From contig OZ035962.1 of the NCBI GenBank assembly GCA_964034945.1, positions 36,235,943-36,299,942 on the forward strand: 64,000 nt of DNA, read 5' to 3'. Shown piece by piece: positions 25,701 to 31,179 of the stretch. A program made the translations under genes and the position numbers. This DNA is from Chrysopilus asiliformis (lineage: Eukaryota; Arthropoda; Insecta; Diptera; Rhagionidae). The notes beneath the pieces were generated by a model. It saw nothing but the letters and a program-made list of their open reading frames with translations, searched no databases and had not been told where the DNA came from. Every line of letters starts with the position of its first letter. The stretch's first letter is position 1.

Positions 25701-28700
25701 ACGAGTCGATCGTTTTCCATCCCCATCGCCTGATCGAAAGCATAGGGATAAAAAAAGAAATGCTAAGGACAATGACGCTAAGGCGAGAAGAGGTCGCGAA
25801 CGATCCCACTCAACCAAGTCGAGTGAACACATTAGCGTAGCTAGGGAGAATAGAAAATCTGATCCGAACTCCCGATCACGTTCATCAGTACGCGGGCGAA
25901 ATCCAAGAAATGGGTCATCAACATCGCAGTCTCCCGCCCGAAAGAATTTCCGTGATCGTTCTAGTGGCCGACGCCGTTCACCCAAAACTCGCTCTCCGAC
26001 TCCAAAACGGGAACATGTTAACCCGTTTCGAGTAAATGAGAACCGTGCAAGACCAGTTGATCAAAGAAAAGAATCACCGTCTCCCTGTTCCACTAGAGCT
26101 CGCATTTCGCCTCAACGACGTTCCTCACAGAATTCACGGGAACGACGTCGATACACGTCAAAGCAAAAAGACGCTACACGCAGTAGGAGTGTAAGTCCCA
26201 GAAATCGACCTACTTTAACTAGCAAGCGAACACCAACACCGAAGAGGGACCGAAGTCGAAGCCGCTCATACCGGCGTGAGGATTTCTTAAAGTCACCTCG
26301 ACAAGAACGCAGACAACAACGGACAGAAAATAAATCGCGTACGCCTGAGAGGCGAAATAGAACTGCTAGTCCGAGATCACCCGCAGTACAGAAGAAACCT
26401 GAATCGAAGCGGTCTCCAGTAATGCAGAAAGCTGAATTGCCTAAGACACGCTCTCCGTCTAGGCCAAAATCGCAATCGCCCAGGTCGTCCAGTTCTTGCT
26501 CGACATCTTCCGAATTGAGCTACTCACCAGCCCGTCGAAATCCCGAAAGATATCGTGACATTCTAGAACAAGTCGAACGGGAGAAAAAACTTAAACAAAA
26601 GCCTAAAACACCTAAACGAAAAAACAAATCGCCAACACCACCTCCTCCTCAGCCACCGGTGAGACAGTCTTCGAAATTTTCACGATCGCATTCCAAAGAT
26701 CGCAAAAAATCACTCCCTGCTCAACCGGCCCAACAGCAGCCGATAGTGCGTCTGCACGGCTCCACAGATAGTGATGAAAATGAAAGCGACAATGATGAAA
26801 CCCGTCGTATTAGTGACGATAAATTTGTCGAGGCGATTGTACATGATAAAAATGAAGAACAACGACTTAAGGATCTAGAAATGCTTGAAGCTTTAAAGTC
26901 TGATCTAGCGGCAAAAGCTAAAGAGAAAATCAAAACTATTGAGAAATTGGCCAACGAAGTAAGTCCACGTCAAGAAATGAGTCGAACTAACTCTCTTAAT
27001 ACATTTATAGCCAGCACAGCTGCTGCTGCGGCTGCTGCAACAATAATATCCAGTAACAATATTAATAACAATAATAATAATATCAATTACAATATTGCGG
27101 ACATCGATAAAGGTTTGACCTTAGTTGATGATACTAATAGTCAACCAGAGAAAAGTCCAAAAGCAAAAATACATACCATAATAAATGATAAGAATCCATC
27201 ATCATCATTATCAAGTTTTACCTTCAATCCTACTAATAAACTAGATTCCCATAATGAAAACTCACAAATTGATTTAATAATCCAACCAAAACCTAAAATT
27301 GTCATAAAACCATTTAAGATTAATGAGACACCAATGCCAGCATCCACTCCGACTGTAACATCAACTTTAAATGAAAATAATCTGGTTGAAACGATTGTTG
27401 CTCGTGTAACCAATTCAACTGGTGTAACAACCGCATCGAGCATTGATGATAAACGGTCAAGAAGTAGGAGCAGATCAAAACGCTCAAACTCCATGGCAGC
27501 AAACAAAAAATCAAGGAGTGGATCTCGATCATCGTAAGCACAATACATGTGTAGTATATTTAATATTCGAAATGCTCATCTTAATATAATTTACAGATAC
27601 TCATCATCGAGTGGTAGCACCAGCGGCAGTTCAAGGTCTAGGAGCGGATCATCAGCGTCCAGCAGGTCGTCAAGAAGCAGTCGTTCAGGAAGTTCTTCAA
27701 GGTAACTTGCAAGCTAATTTAAAGATCACCATAGATATTTTTAATAAAATATCATGTGATAAGAAAATGTTATATTTATCAATTGAATGCATGAGAATGA
27801 GAACAAGGTAAACCCAACGTGATTGCATTGGATTAAGTTTACTTTGTTCTCAATCTCATGCCTTCAATTGAGGTTTCACAACCAATTTCCCTCCCTGCGG
27901 GGCACACCTGCAGCAAAGTAGAGCCCCTTTTGACTACGTGAAAGGGAACGAAAGACGATACTCACGTCGTGATTGTGAGAAATATGCAATAATCAATCTT
28001 GCCTCTTGTGATGCCCCTCACTCTAGTGGACAATGAATTCTCTTTACCGCACCCGCCAAAATCATTTCTATCCACACCAGTGCTGCCGTTTTGACCAGAT
28101 TTTGTGAAATTTGACCGCAGAACAAAATAAAAAGCTTGCTTTCGTATCTGTCCGGCTGTCAGGATCAAATCTTGCAATGTAATTTTTACCCACTTCCACT
28201 CATCCGATTGACTTGAAATTTCGCAGACATACGTAAGTCAAATGACAATACAATATTTTCATAACTTCGGCCTTGTAAGAATAAAAGAAGCTCCTGTAAG
28301 GATAACGTGATTATCCTTTTCCTATAATTTTGTGGAAAAAAATCTTATCTGGGGGTTCTTGGGGTCGTTTTTGGGGTAACTGAATCCGATTCTAACGTTA
28401 AGAAATCTGTAAGGATAACGGAATGTCCTAACAAAATAAAGTGAACACAATTTTCGTCAAATTTTCCGTTTTATCTGGGTGTTGTTGGTGTCGCTGAATC
28501 CGATTCTGACGTTGAGAAGTCTGTAAAGATAACGGAAGACTCTTCTTGGATAACGTAATTATCTTTTCCCGCAAATTTTTCGAAGAAAATCTCATCCGGG
28601 GGTATTTGGGGTCGATGAATCCGATTCTAAAGTCAAAAGGTCTGTAAGAATATCTCAAAAGCAAGAGAATACTAAAAAGAAAATATCAGTTGTGGTCAAC

Positions 28701-31082
28701 ACAAAACTTTCTTCTACAAAATCTACGACCCTGCGCAATTTACGCTAGAGCCCTGTCGCGTTGTCAACCTAAGACGACCTCCCAATAAATTCTTGATTTA
28801 TTCAAAAATATCAAAAACGTACAAAATTTGAGATAACTTGAGAACTGTTAAAGATATCAATTTACGGTAAATGGCAAAAATGTAGAAAATGTTAACATCT
28901 TTAATTATTCTGATTTGTCGAAAAACCGTTAGTTTGCAAATTATTCGCAAACATATGATTTTTTACATATTAATGAAAATATCTCAATAACGGTAAAAGA
29001 TAACGGATAACGGTAAAAGACAAAATTATGTAGAATGACATTCTCATTAATTCACTTCATACATTCAGTCAGCAAAAACCCGTTAGTTTTCGAGATAATC
29101 GCAAAAAACTGTTTTTTTTTGGAAATAACGGTTTATCTCGATAACAGGTGGAGATATCGAGTTATAGCTAAAGACAAAAGTGTGGGAAATTTTATTTTCT
29201 CCAAGTTTTGTCATACTTAAGGCCACTAAAAAACGCGTAGTTTGGGAGTAAATCGAGAAAAACGAAATTGCGATTTTTGAAAAACCGCCATTTTGGATAC
29301 TTCCGGTTAACGGATTTCCACCAAAAGTTGATAGGATCGTCCCATTTCAGGACCCAACATGCCTATAAAATTTCATGGCGCTAGCTCTATTAGTTTTTGA
29401 GAAATCTTGTACACAGACTGACAGACAGAAAGACATTTTTTAAATATGACTCCAATCGACTCAGGAGTGATCGGGAAATGTTTTTTAGGCAAAATTAAGA
29501 GGTCGAAATTTTTCATGAATACAATACTTTTTATACTCCGTAGAAGAAAGTAAAAACAAGCGTGGCGAAAAACAGGCGTGATTTTAGATTTTTTGTCATT
29601 CTAATCAAATACGACATGATTAAAAATTGTTTGGTGCTGTGGGTGCTGTGTATCAAAAATAAAAGCGAGATAACATTTTACTTTTTTCCTTATCAAACCA
29701 AATAAACTATGACCAAAGATTGGGTAAAGAAAGATATGAAACCTAGAACTGTTTGGTCATAGTGAGAAATCAATAAGTAAATATCTCAGACAAGGACTTG
29801 AAAATAAATGAGAAAAAAGTAGAATTTTGGACATTTCTGGAAGGCAGCAATTCTAATAGTTATTGTAAAAAAGTGTGAATTATATTATCAAAGTTGGCCA
29901 AGATCTGCCAAACCGCTCGCAGATTGGTTTCTTTAATTTGGCGTTGATGGAATTTTCTTTAATTTTCCGACAATCGTCCTACAGCCACCATAACACTAAC
30001 GTCATTATATTATGTTAGGAAAACTACTTGGATTTTTTTAGTATTTTCTTTTAAGTTTTTTCATATATAGGTTACAAAATGTGATTTCTTTTTTAATCAT
30101 TTTAGTGCTAGTTCACGGCATTCTCATTCAAGGTCCCGTACAGCGTCGAGATCACCTTCAATTCCTCGTCGCAGAGGTTCACCAAGCTTTTTAGATCGCA
30201 GACGGATTACAAGGTAAACAATGAACCTGTCTGGGAAGTCTCGCATGCCAGAATCTAAGATTTTTTTTCGTTTTTATTTATCACAGATATATTTGTTTCA
30301 AACTTTTCAGTTGTATGATTTTTTTAAATTATATTTTTTCATATTTTCTAGTATTCCAAAGTATCGAAGATAAAAAAGAAGCGGAACCAAAATTCATATT
30401 TGAAAACTATTTTCAAGTGCACAATATGTTTATGTTATATTTGCTTAATATCCTGAAATTATTTAATTTCTTATTACTTTTGTGTCATAAATATAATCAT
30501 TAAATTAAGTTTCATTTCTGTTGAATTATAATTTCATATTTTTTTTTACTTAAAAAATGAAGAATTTCTTTTATGATCAATTTATTGATAAAGTAGTTGT
30601 TTCATTTTTTGTAAACAATAATTCGTGTGTATTATATTTAAATACAAAAATAAAGCTATTGTATTTTATTTTATTGTTTTCTTAGTTATTTTTAAGCTGC
30701 GATTTTATTTTGGTTTAGTAGATGCGTAAATCTTTATTTAATTTTTTTCTGGTAAGTTTTTTTCTGATAATTATTTTTTTTTTGCAAATAAAGTCTTCTA
30801 TTTAATTTGCGATTATGGAAGAAAAATGCATTGTTTATTAAAACAAGCAATTGAATTTTTTATTCAGACTCGCAAAAAATCTTGATTTCTGTCGTTTTAA
30901 CAAAATATTAACACATAATTATTCTAATTTCATGAAACAGTGCACGGAAACGGCCAATACCATATCATCGTCCGACTCCATCATCCGTTTCAAGTGGATC
31001 AAGTTATGGAAGTCGGGGAACCTCTCCACGTTCGCCATTCCGCTCACTATCAAGAAGCCGAAGCCCATCAAATGCTTTTTAA
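949..31082 (+). CDS. Srrm234: SRm300/Srrm234 splicing co-activator (SRRM2/3/4 family), 10 coding exons
   Basis: This is a nuclear SR-related spliceosome protein. The N-terminus MYNGIGLQTARGSGTNGH is the hallmark of the SRRM2/Cwc21 family, and residues ~57-100 form the cwf21 region that contacts the spliceosome core. Exons: 949-1190, 6353-6454, 15129-15437, 15499-15561, 19221-19353, 24616-24674, 24738-27533, 27597-27701, 30106-30213 and 30941-31082. Every junction is GT-AG and keeps frame, giving 1352 residues. Exons 3-6 encode Lys/Ser/acidic runs. Exon 7 encodes most of the RS-rich body, with a tandem KRSLSRK/KRSASRK block near 25100-25260, polyAla and polyAsn tracts and SPSP motifs. Exons 9-10 encode the eMIC domain. 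Introns are unusually large for a fly (up to 8.7 kb) and loaded with repeats. Family identity is secure; exact isoforms need RNA data. Confidence 0.93.
1512..1560 (-). mobile_element. LINE 3' tail fragment
   Basis: Read on the minus strand this matches the sequence just after the LINE stop codon at 5340-5375 (CTGAGCTGTGCTTCGGCATT, then AAAGGGTCTT). It is a short, dead 3' end of the same non-LTR family. Confidence 0.6.
1770..2190 (+). repeat. Dispersed repeat with (GACA) tract, family 2
   Basis: This shares a long collinear match with 29060-29560: a pyrimidine-poor lead, then ACTTCCGGT, AACGGATTTCCACCAAAA, GATCGTCCCA, a GACTGACAGACAGAAAGAC tract and GGCAAAATTAAGAGGTCG. Reverse copies are at 12575-13920, 56375-56600 and 58890-59600. 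No ORF is conserved. The family is unclassified. Confidence 0.65.
2216..2528. repeat. MITE-like repeat with CTGGTATACCAG ends
   Basis: This stretch is the reverse complement of sequence at 33390-34490, around the hAT insertion there. Both carry the palindrome CTGGTATACCAG and TGTCAAAATCTGGTATACC at one side. It is non-coding and its class is not determined. Confidence 0.55.
2529..3034. mobile_element. Harbinger-like MITE, copy 1
   Basis: The ~500-bp element starts AGCAGGGTTTATACACAGC and ends with an inverted counterpart (GTCTAAACCGAGC). TTA occurs at both flanks, as expected of a 3-bp PIF/Harbinger duplication. The interior matches the copy at 62006-63870. Its insertion site lies in a palindrome: ACTGTCTTAAGC on the left and GCTTAAGACAGT on the right. 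Confidence 0.65.
3267..3362. repeat. Long near-perfect hairpin (44-bp stem, 8-base loop)
   Basis: The left arm 3267-3310 and right arm 3319-3362 are reverse complements with two mismatches. The loop is TAATAATG. It sits in Srrm234 intron 1. It may be a fold-back element or, if transcribed, a hairpin RNA; the sequence gives no proof of function. Confidence 0.8.
3590..4088. repeat. Repeat family with GAATGATTCTTTT motifs, diverged copy
   Basis: AT-rich sequence with many versions of AATGATTC and CGCGAATG, ending near ATTCTGCCCAC. Related stretches lie at 12249-12442 and 20013-20758. It is non-coding and probably a decayed MITE. Confidence 0.45.
4094..4543. mobile_element. MITE with ~28-bp terminal inverted repeats
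   Basis: The left end is AGTGCAGGCGCGCACCGCGT. The right end reads as the reverse complement of AGTGCAGACGCGCACCGCGT. The centre contains a second inverted pair built on ATATGGTACGGT (near 4233-4255 and 4314-4333). There is no ORF. The target duplication is unclear. Confidence 0.7.
4674..5035. mobile_element. Fold-back element, copy 1 (arms ~115 bp)
   Basis: The arm at ~4717-4833 is repeated inverted at ~4879-4992. Both contain CCATATATGG, GTTCGTTAATCCCTC and the CAGTCTCTAGTTTCATC block. The spacer is ~45 bases. The outer ends (GATGCACGATTTTGCCCC) resemble those of the element at 6937, so this is a family of giant hairpins. No coding capacity. Confidence 0.75.
5190..5375 (+). mobile_element. 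Jockey/CR1-type LINE, C-terminal ORF2 remnant and 3'UTR
   Basis: One frame reads RTVKFKSFFIPRTTKLWNDL, then VFPPDHNPWMFKENINRHLL and a stop at 5340-5342. This matches the C-terminal tail typical of non-LTR reverse-transcriptase ORFs (F-PRT-LWN-LP/S--F------FK--INRHL). Only the last ~50 codons remain, so it is a 5'-truncated dead copy. Confidence 0.7.
6937..7235. mobile_element. Fold-back element, copy 2, split by a LINE
   Basis: Inverted arms flank a short centre. The left arm contains GTACCTGCATTGGAAAGGTA and CCATCTTAGAC; the right arm contains the complements (GTCTAAGATGG, TACCTTTCCAATGCAGGTAC). The outer left end resembles 4674. The right end breaks at the LINE insertion and resumes near 7686 with ATCCCGGGGGCATAGAAATCG. 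Confidence 0.7.
7220..7685 (+). mobile_element. 5'-truncated LINE with CCHC-like C-terminus and (CCTAA)n tail
   Basis: Frames here encode LLRLSRTSVRLLIGLITGHC and then CRSCGDEEEPETVKHLLCEC. The latter is the C-x2-C...H-x4-C end of Jockey/R1-type ORF2. Frameshifts and a stop (CPAL-stop) show that it is dead. The 3' end is a run of CCTAA units (7656-7685). The flanks ATCCTGGGGGCCTAGA and ATCCCGGGGGCATAGA look like a mutated target duplication inside fold-back copy 2. Confidence 0.75.
7656..7685. repeat. Short (CCTAA)n tract
   Basis: About five to six units of CCTAA, the complement of the arthropod telomere unit TTAGG, lie directly at the 3' end of the LINE remnant. The position suggests a microsatellite tail of the LINE rather than telomeric DNA. 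Confidence 0.8.
7767..8340 (-). pseudogene. Tc1/mariner-superfamily transposase remnant
   Basis: Minus-strand frames give LDDLWLQQDGATCHTA, then after a frame change RSCDLTPLDFFLWGYLKNKV and YANKPTTIPQLKDEI. The second catalytic Asp lies in LQQDGATCHT and the third in DLTPLDFFLWG. A frameshift separates the two and the N-terminal domain is missing. The end CAGGGTGTTC near 7767 is typical of a terminal repeat. The copy is dead. Confidence 0.8.
9254..9400 (+). CDS. Small ORF (48 aa), unassigned
   Basis: ATG at 9254 opens a 48-codon frame containing LIPFSITSNTAYYFSPLSVD and ALARNFYMENVKK. Its composition is more protein-like than the surrounding DNA, but I recognise no family. It could be an exon or a chance ORF in Srrm234 intron 2. 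Confidence 0.2.
   Translation: MVKQQKIDNSAACDLIPFSITSNTAYYFSPLSVDYALARNFYMENVKK
9454..9467 (+). promoter_or_regulatory. Overlapping DRE and TATA-box motif
   Basis: TATCGATA (the DREF-binding DRE consensus) runs directly into TATAAAAG. Such a pair lies 380 bases before the 222-codon ORF at 9848 and could be its core promoter. This is motif evidence only. Confidence 0.35.
9848..10516 (+). CDS. Unassigned 222-aa basic protein nested in Srrm234 intron 2
   Basis: An ATG-initiated frame of 222 codons is open in AT-rich DNA where stops are frequent, so it is likely or recently coding. Seen: a Ser/Thr-rich N-terminus, a bipartite basic patch (KSKSKRRRKRNGKR, residues ~42-55), LRGVPPEPEQNKYLSEIYEM, a Cys cluster CCCHCAY and a C-terminus with LPYDLLRSIILPMCKKELRS. 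The basic patch suggests a nuclear protein. I do not recognise a family. The final codon lies on a possible splice donor (CAG/GTAAAG, phase 2), so it may be an exon whose partner lies downstream, even exon 3 of Srrm234, which needs phase 2. Alternatively it is a single-exon nested gene. Confidence 0.45.
   Translation: MEMISSEVCSTTEVQKVQPTINVVSTTTPSHSNTLHGDQIKSKSKRRRKRNGKRFFEHDLRGVPPEPEQNKYLSEIYEMAKRKFKPLKRKLSGRKNIQGKFSESRQFPNLNNHHAAARRFSQRSPCCCHCAYSIHPLAFDNSHVQYGIAMEGERGCNQNTFILPLKRDEFKNSRTTLPYNKCEDHTNRSALRMSGNFEHLPYDLLRSIILPMCKKELRSVVR
10690..11700 (-). pseudogene. mariner transposase pseudogene with poly-G insertion
   Basis: In minus-strand order, broken frames give RPKEFTTPEIIDKIHRIV (DNA-binding half), VASRWVPHLLS, FLTVDETRIH (first catalytic Asp), then HPPYSPDLVLSDYYLYPNLK (third Asp) and LQGKRFGSNEE. 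These are classical mariner motifs. Several frameshifts, a stop and a 32-base poly-G at 10757-10788 interrupt it. The copy is inactive. Confidence 0.85.
10757..10788 (+). repeat. Poly-G homopolymer, 32 bases
   Basis: An uninterrupted G run inside the mariner relic. Its length could be an assembly or slippage artefact. Confidence 0.9.
11784..12017. mobile_element. piggyBac-like MITE (234 bp)
   Basis: The ends are CACTCTAACTGCCACG and its exact reverse complement CGTGGCAGTTAGAGTG. Both are flanked by TTAA (11780-11783 and 12018-12021), the target of piggyBac transposases. There is no ORF, so it is non-autonomous. Confidence 0.8.
12249..12442. repeat. C/T-rich repeat with GAATGATTC end, partial copy
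   Basis: This matches the right half of 20013-20758: a pyrimidine-rich core, GACCCGTTTCCTGTT-AAAATCATG, then CGAATGAATCAAAAATAA and GAATCGAAAAGAAT. Non-coding. Confidence 0.6.
12658..13230 (+). mobile_element. Helentron/DINE-like element, copy A
   Basis: It starts TTTTTATACCCGTATAGTG and ends GCTTTTGTTATGTTT. It contains the GTCC/GTCT microsatellite (12791-12855), a subterminal CCCATACGGGT complementary to the 5' block, and the 3' hairpin ATTGCCA-GAT-TGGCAAT. It lies inside a family-2 repeat, so its borders are well defined. Confidence 0.8.
13336..13886 (-). mobile_element. Penelope-like element remnant with inverted terminal arms
   Basis: Two ~125-base arms (about 13370-13498 and 13758-13886) are inverted copies. 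Between them the minus strand encodes YYPRLVREAIEIKRSPTFNR, then DDSLKLSETW. This is the C-terminal end of the GIY-YIG region of Penelope-like reverse transcriptases. A 13-bp duplication AACTTTTGGTATA flanks it exactly (13323-13335 and 13887-13899). The remaining ORF2 is missing. Inverted pLTR arms are a known Penelope-like configuration. Confidence 0.8.
14000..15128. other. Intron 2 remainder, no recognised feature
   Basis: A 148-codon frame (14050-14496) overlaps other open frames here, but none has a recognisable domain or convincing composition. I see no terminal repeats. Probably decayed repeat DNA. Confidence 0.5.
15562..17007. other. Intron 4, first part, no recognised feature
   Basis: AT-rich DNA without a supported ORF, inverted repeat or tandem array. 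Confidence 0.5.
17008..17543 (+). mobile_element. Helentron/DINE-like element, copy B
   Basis: It begins TTTTTATACCCGTATGGTG and ends GCTTTTGTTATGTTT. It has a short GTCC microsatellite, the GGGGGGTACCCCCCATACG block, the subterminal CACCATACGGGT and a perfect 3' hairpin. It is the shortest full-ended copy (536 bp). Confidence 0.85.
17895..18099. mobile_element. Short Harbinger-like MITE (205 bp)
   Basis: The termini are AGGCGCCCACAGACAAGAA and, inverted, TTCTCGTTTGTGGGCGCCT. TTA flanks both sides. The interior holds repeated CATGTTTTCAACATG palindromes. No ORF. Confidence 0.7.
18236..18446. repeat. Dispersed repeat, copy 2 of 2
   Basis: Same-orientation match to 117-340. It is slightly rearranged in the GAGTGGGGGAAAAA part, which is duplicated here. 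Confidence 0.7.
18450..19220. other. Intron 4 end, AT-rich, no recognised feature
   Basis: Low-complexity A/T-rich sequence leading to the exon 5 acceptor. Nothing supportable seen. Confidence 0.5.
20013..20758. mobile_element. MITE-like element with C-rich core
   Basis: The ends are imperfect inverted repeats (GTGCAGGGTACAGAAAAA on the left; AATCATTCTTTGTACACTGC on the right). Inside are CGCGAATNA motifs and a pyrimidine-rich core that starts with a 21-base poly-C at 20319-20339. The apparent Pro-rich ORF at 20295-20594 is a by-product of the C run. Confidence 0.55.
20319..20339 (+). repeat. Poly-C homopolymer, 21 bases
   Basis: An uninterrupted C run followed by GCCCC, in the C-rich core of the repeat. 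Confidence 0.9.
21500..23190. mobile_element. Inverted-repeat element carrying the minisatellite
   Basis: The left segment GGCACACCGAATGCGAATTC (near 21625) recurs inverted as GAATTTGCATTGGGTGTGCC (near 23050), and both borders contain GACTCGAAAAGAGTG/GATTCGTTTC-type motifs. The minisatellite element 21774-22990 lies between them, so it probably inserted into an older inverted-repeat element. Confidence 0.5.
21774..22990 (+). repeat. Element with ~120-bp minisatellite, about nine units
   Basis: It opens with TATATAAAAATGGATG, a GTCTGTCTGTTTGTCC tract and ACTACTGGACCGATTTTTAC. Then come repeated units, each carrying GGAAGGTCCTGTAAGGATAA, ATATCCTTTTTCCC, a CCCGGAAAAATCGGCAT-like stretch, GGGTTTTTGGGGTCGCTGAT and CACGAATCCGGT. 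Units vary by a few substitutions. Related units occur at 28260-28660 and, inverted, at 55870-56050. Confidence 0.8.
23220..23582. mobile_element. MITE with ~25-bp inverted ends
   Basis: The left end is TAGGGTCGGATAGGGTGAAG. The right end is complementary to TAGGGTCAGGTAGGGTGAAG. An internal pair (GGGAGAAGTGGTCCACC / CCACTTCTCCC) adds a second stem. No ORF. Confidence 0.7.
23600..24615. other. Intron 5 end, no recognised feature
   Basis: AT-rich DNA before exon 6. No supported ORF or repeat structure seen. Confidence 0.5.
25105..25262 (+). repeat. Coding tandem repeat, KRSLSRK/KRSASRK
   Basis: About nine 18-base units (CGTTCTTTATCGAGAAAA and variants) encode KRS(L/A/T/V)SRK in frame within exon 7. 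This gives an extra dense RS block of phosphorylatable serines. The units alternate two DNA sub-types, which points to recent tandem duplication. Confidence 0.85.
27779..27871. repeat. Imperfect hairpin (~37-bp stem) in Srrm234 intron 8
   Basis: TCAATTGAATGCATGAGAAT at the left and ATCTCATGCCTTCAATTGA at the right pair through a 37-bp stem with a few mismatches. The hairpin starts 78 bases after the exon 8 donor. Confidence 0.7.
28130..29560 (+). repeat. Composite repeat: minisatellite head plus family-2 body
   Basis: The head has GTATCTGTCCGGCTGTCAGG and ACTTGAAATTTCGCAGACAT. It is followed by 3-4 diverged minisatellite units (CTGTAAGGATAACG, GGGGTCG, TGAATCCGATTCTAACG), then the family-2 body with ACTTCCGGTTAACGGATTTC and CAGACTGACAGACAGAAAGA. 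This shows that minisatellite and family 2 can belong to one mobile unit. Confidence 0.6.
30352..30373 (+). CDS. Srrm234: Alternative proximal last exon (10a) of Srrm234, eMIC-disrupting
   Basis: After exon 9 a good acceptor (TTTTCTAG at 30344-30351) opens a second in-phase last exon that codes only SIPKYRR followed by TAA. The product would be 1312 residues and lack the ARKRPIPY half of the eMIC. It has its own AATAAA at 30649-30654, so a separate polyadenylated transcript is plausible. The exon may be cryptic; the peptide itself is not recognisable. Confidence 0.5.
30649..30654 (+). terminator. Polyadenylation signal for proximal 3' end
   Basis: AATAAA is followed within 30 bases by a T/GT-rich stretch. 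It lies about 275 bases after the exon 10a stop codon and would terminate the short isoform before exon 10b. Confidence 0.5.
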
Positions 31083-31171
31083 ATACAAGAGAAAATTGTG
31101 CAATGCACAAAACATCTTCATTTCCTACTTGTTGATCATAAAAAAAAAACTTTTATTGCCTAATTTGATTT

Positions 31172-31177
31172 AATAAA
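31172..31177 (+). terminator. Polyadenylation signal for distal (eMIC) 3' end
   Basis: AATAAA lies 90 bases downstream of the exon 10b stop. It is the first canonical signal after the eMIC-coding last exon. Confidence 0.55.
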
Positions 31178-31179
31178 AC

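Larger units (their letters stand above)
30106..31082 (+). other. Srrm234: eMIC domain region of Srrm234 (exon 9 plus distal last exon 10b)
   Basis: Exon 9 (30106-30213) ends in SPSFLDRRRITS. Exon 10b (30941-31082) continues in phase with ARKRPIPYHRPTPSS, a Ser/Gly stretch, then SRSRSPSNAF and stop. The block RRRITS-ARKRPIPY is the signature I know from the eMIC domain of vertebrate SRRM3/SRRM4, which drives inclusion of neuronal microexons. In insects this domain is carried by the single Srrm234 gene. The join uses donor AG/GTAAAC and acceptor GAAACAG/T. Residues are about 1270-1352 of the long isoform. Confidence 0.88.

Noticed and set aside
25377..25985. 202-codon minus-strand ORF
   Set aside because: It is antisense to the RS-rich exon 7 of Srrm234; RS codon bias leaves the complement open.
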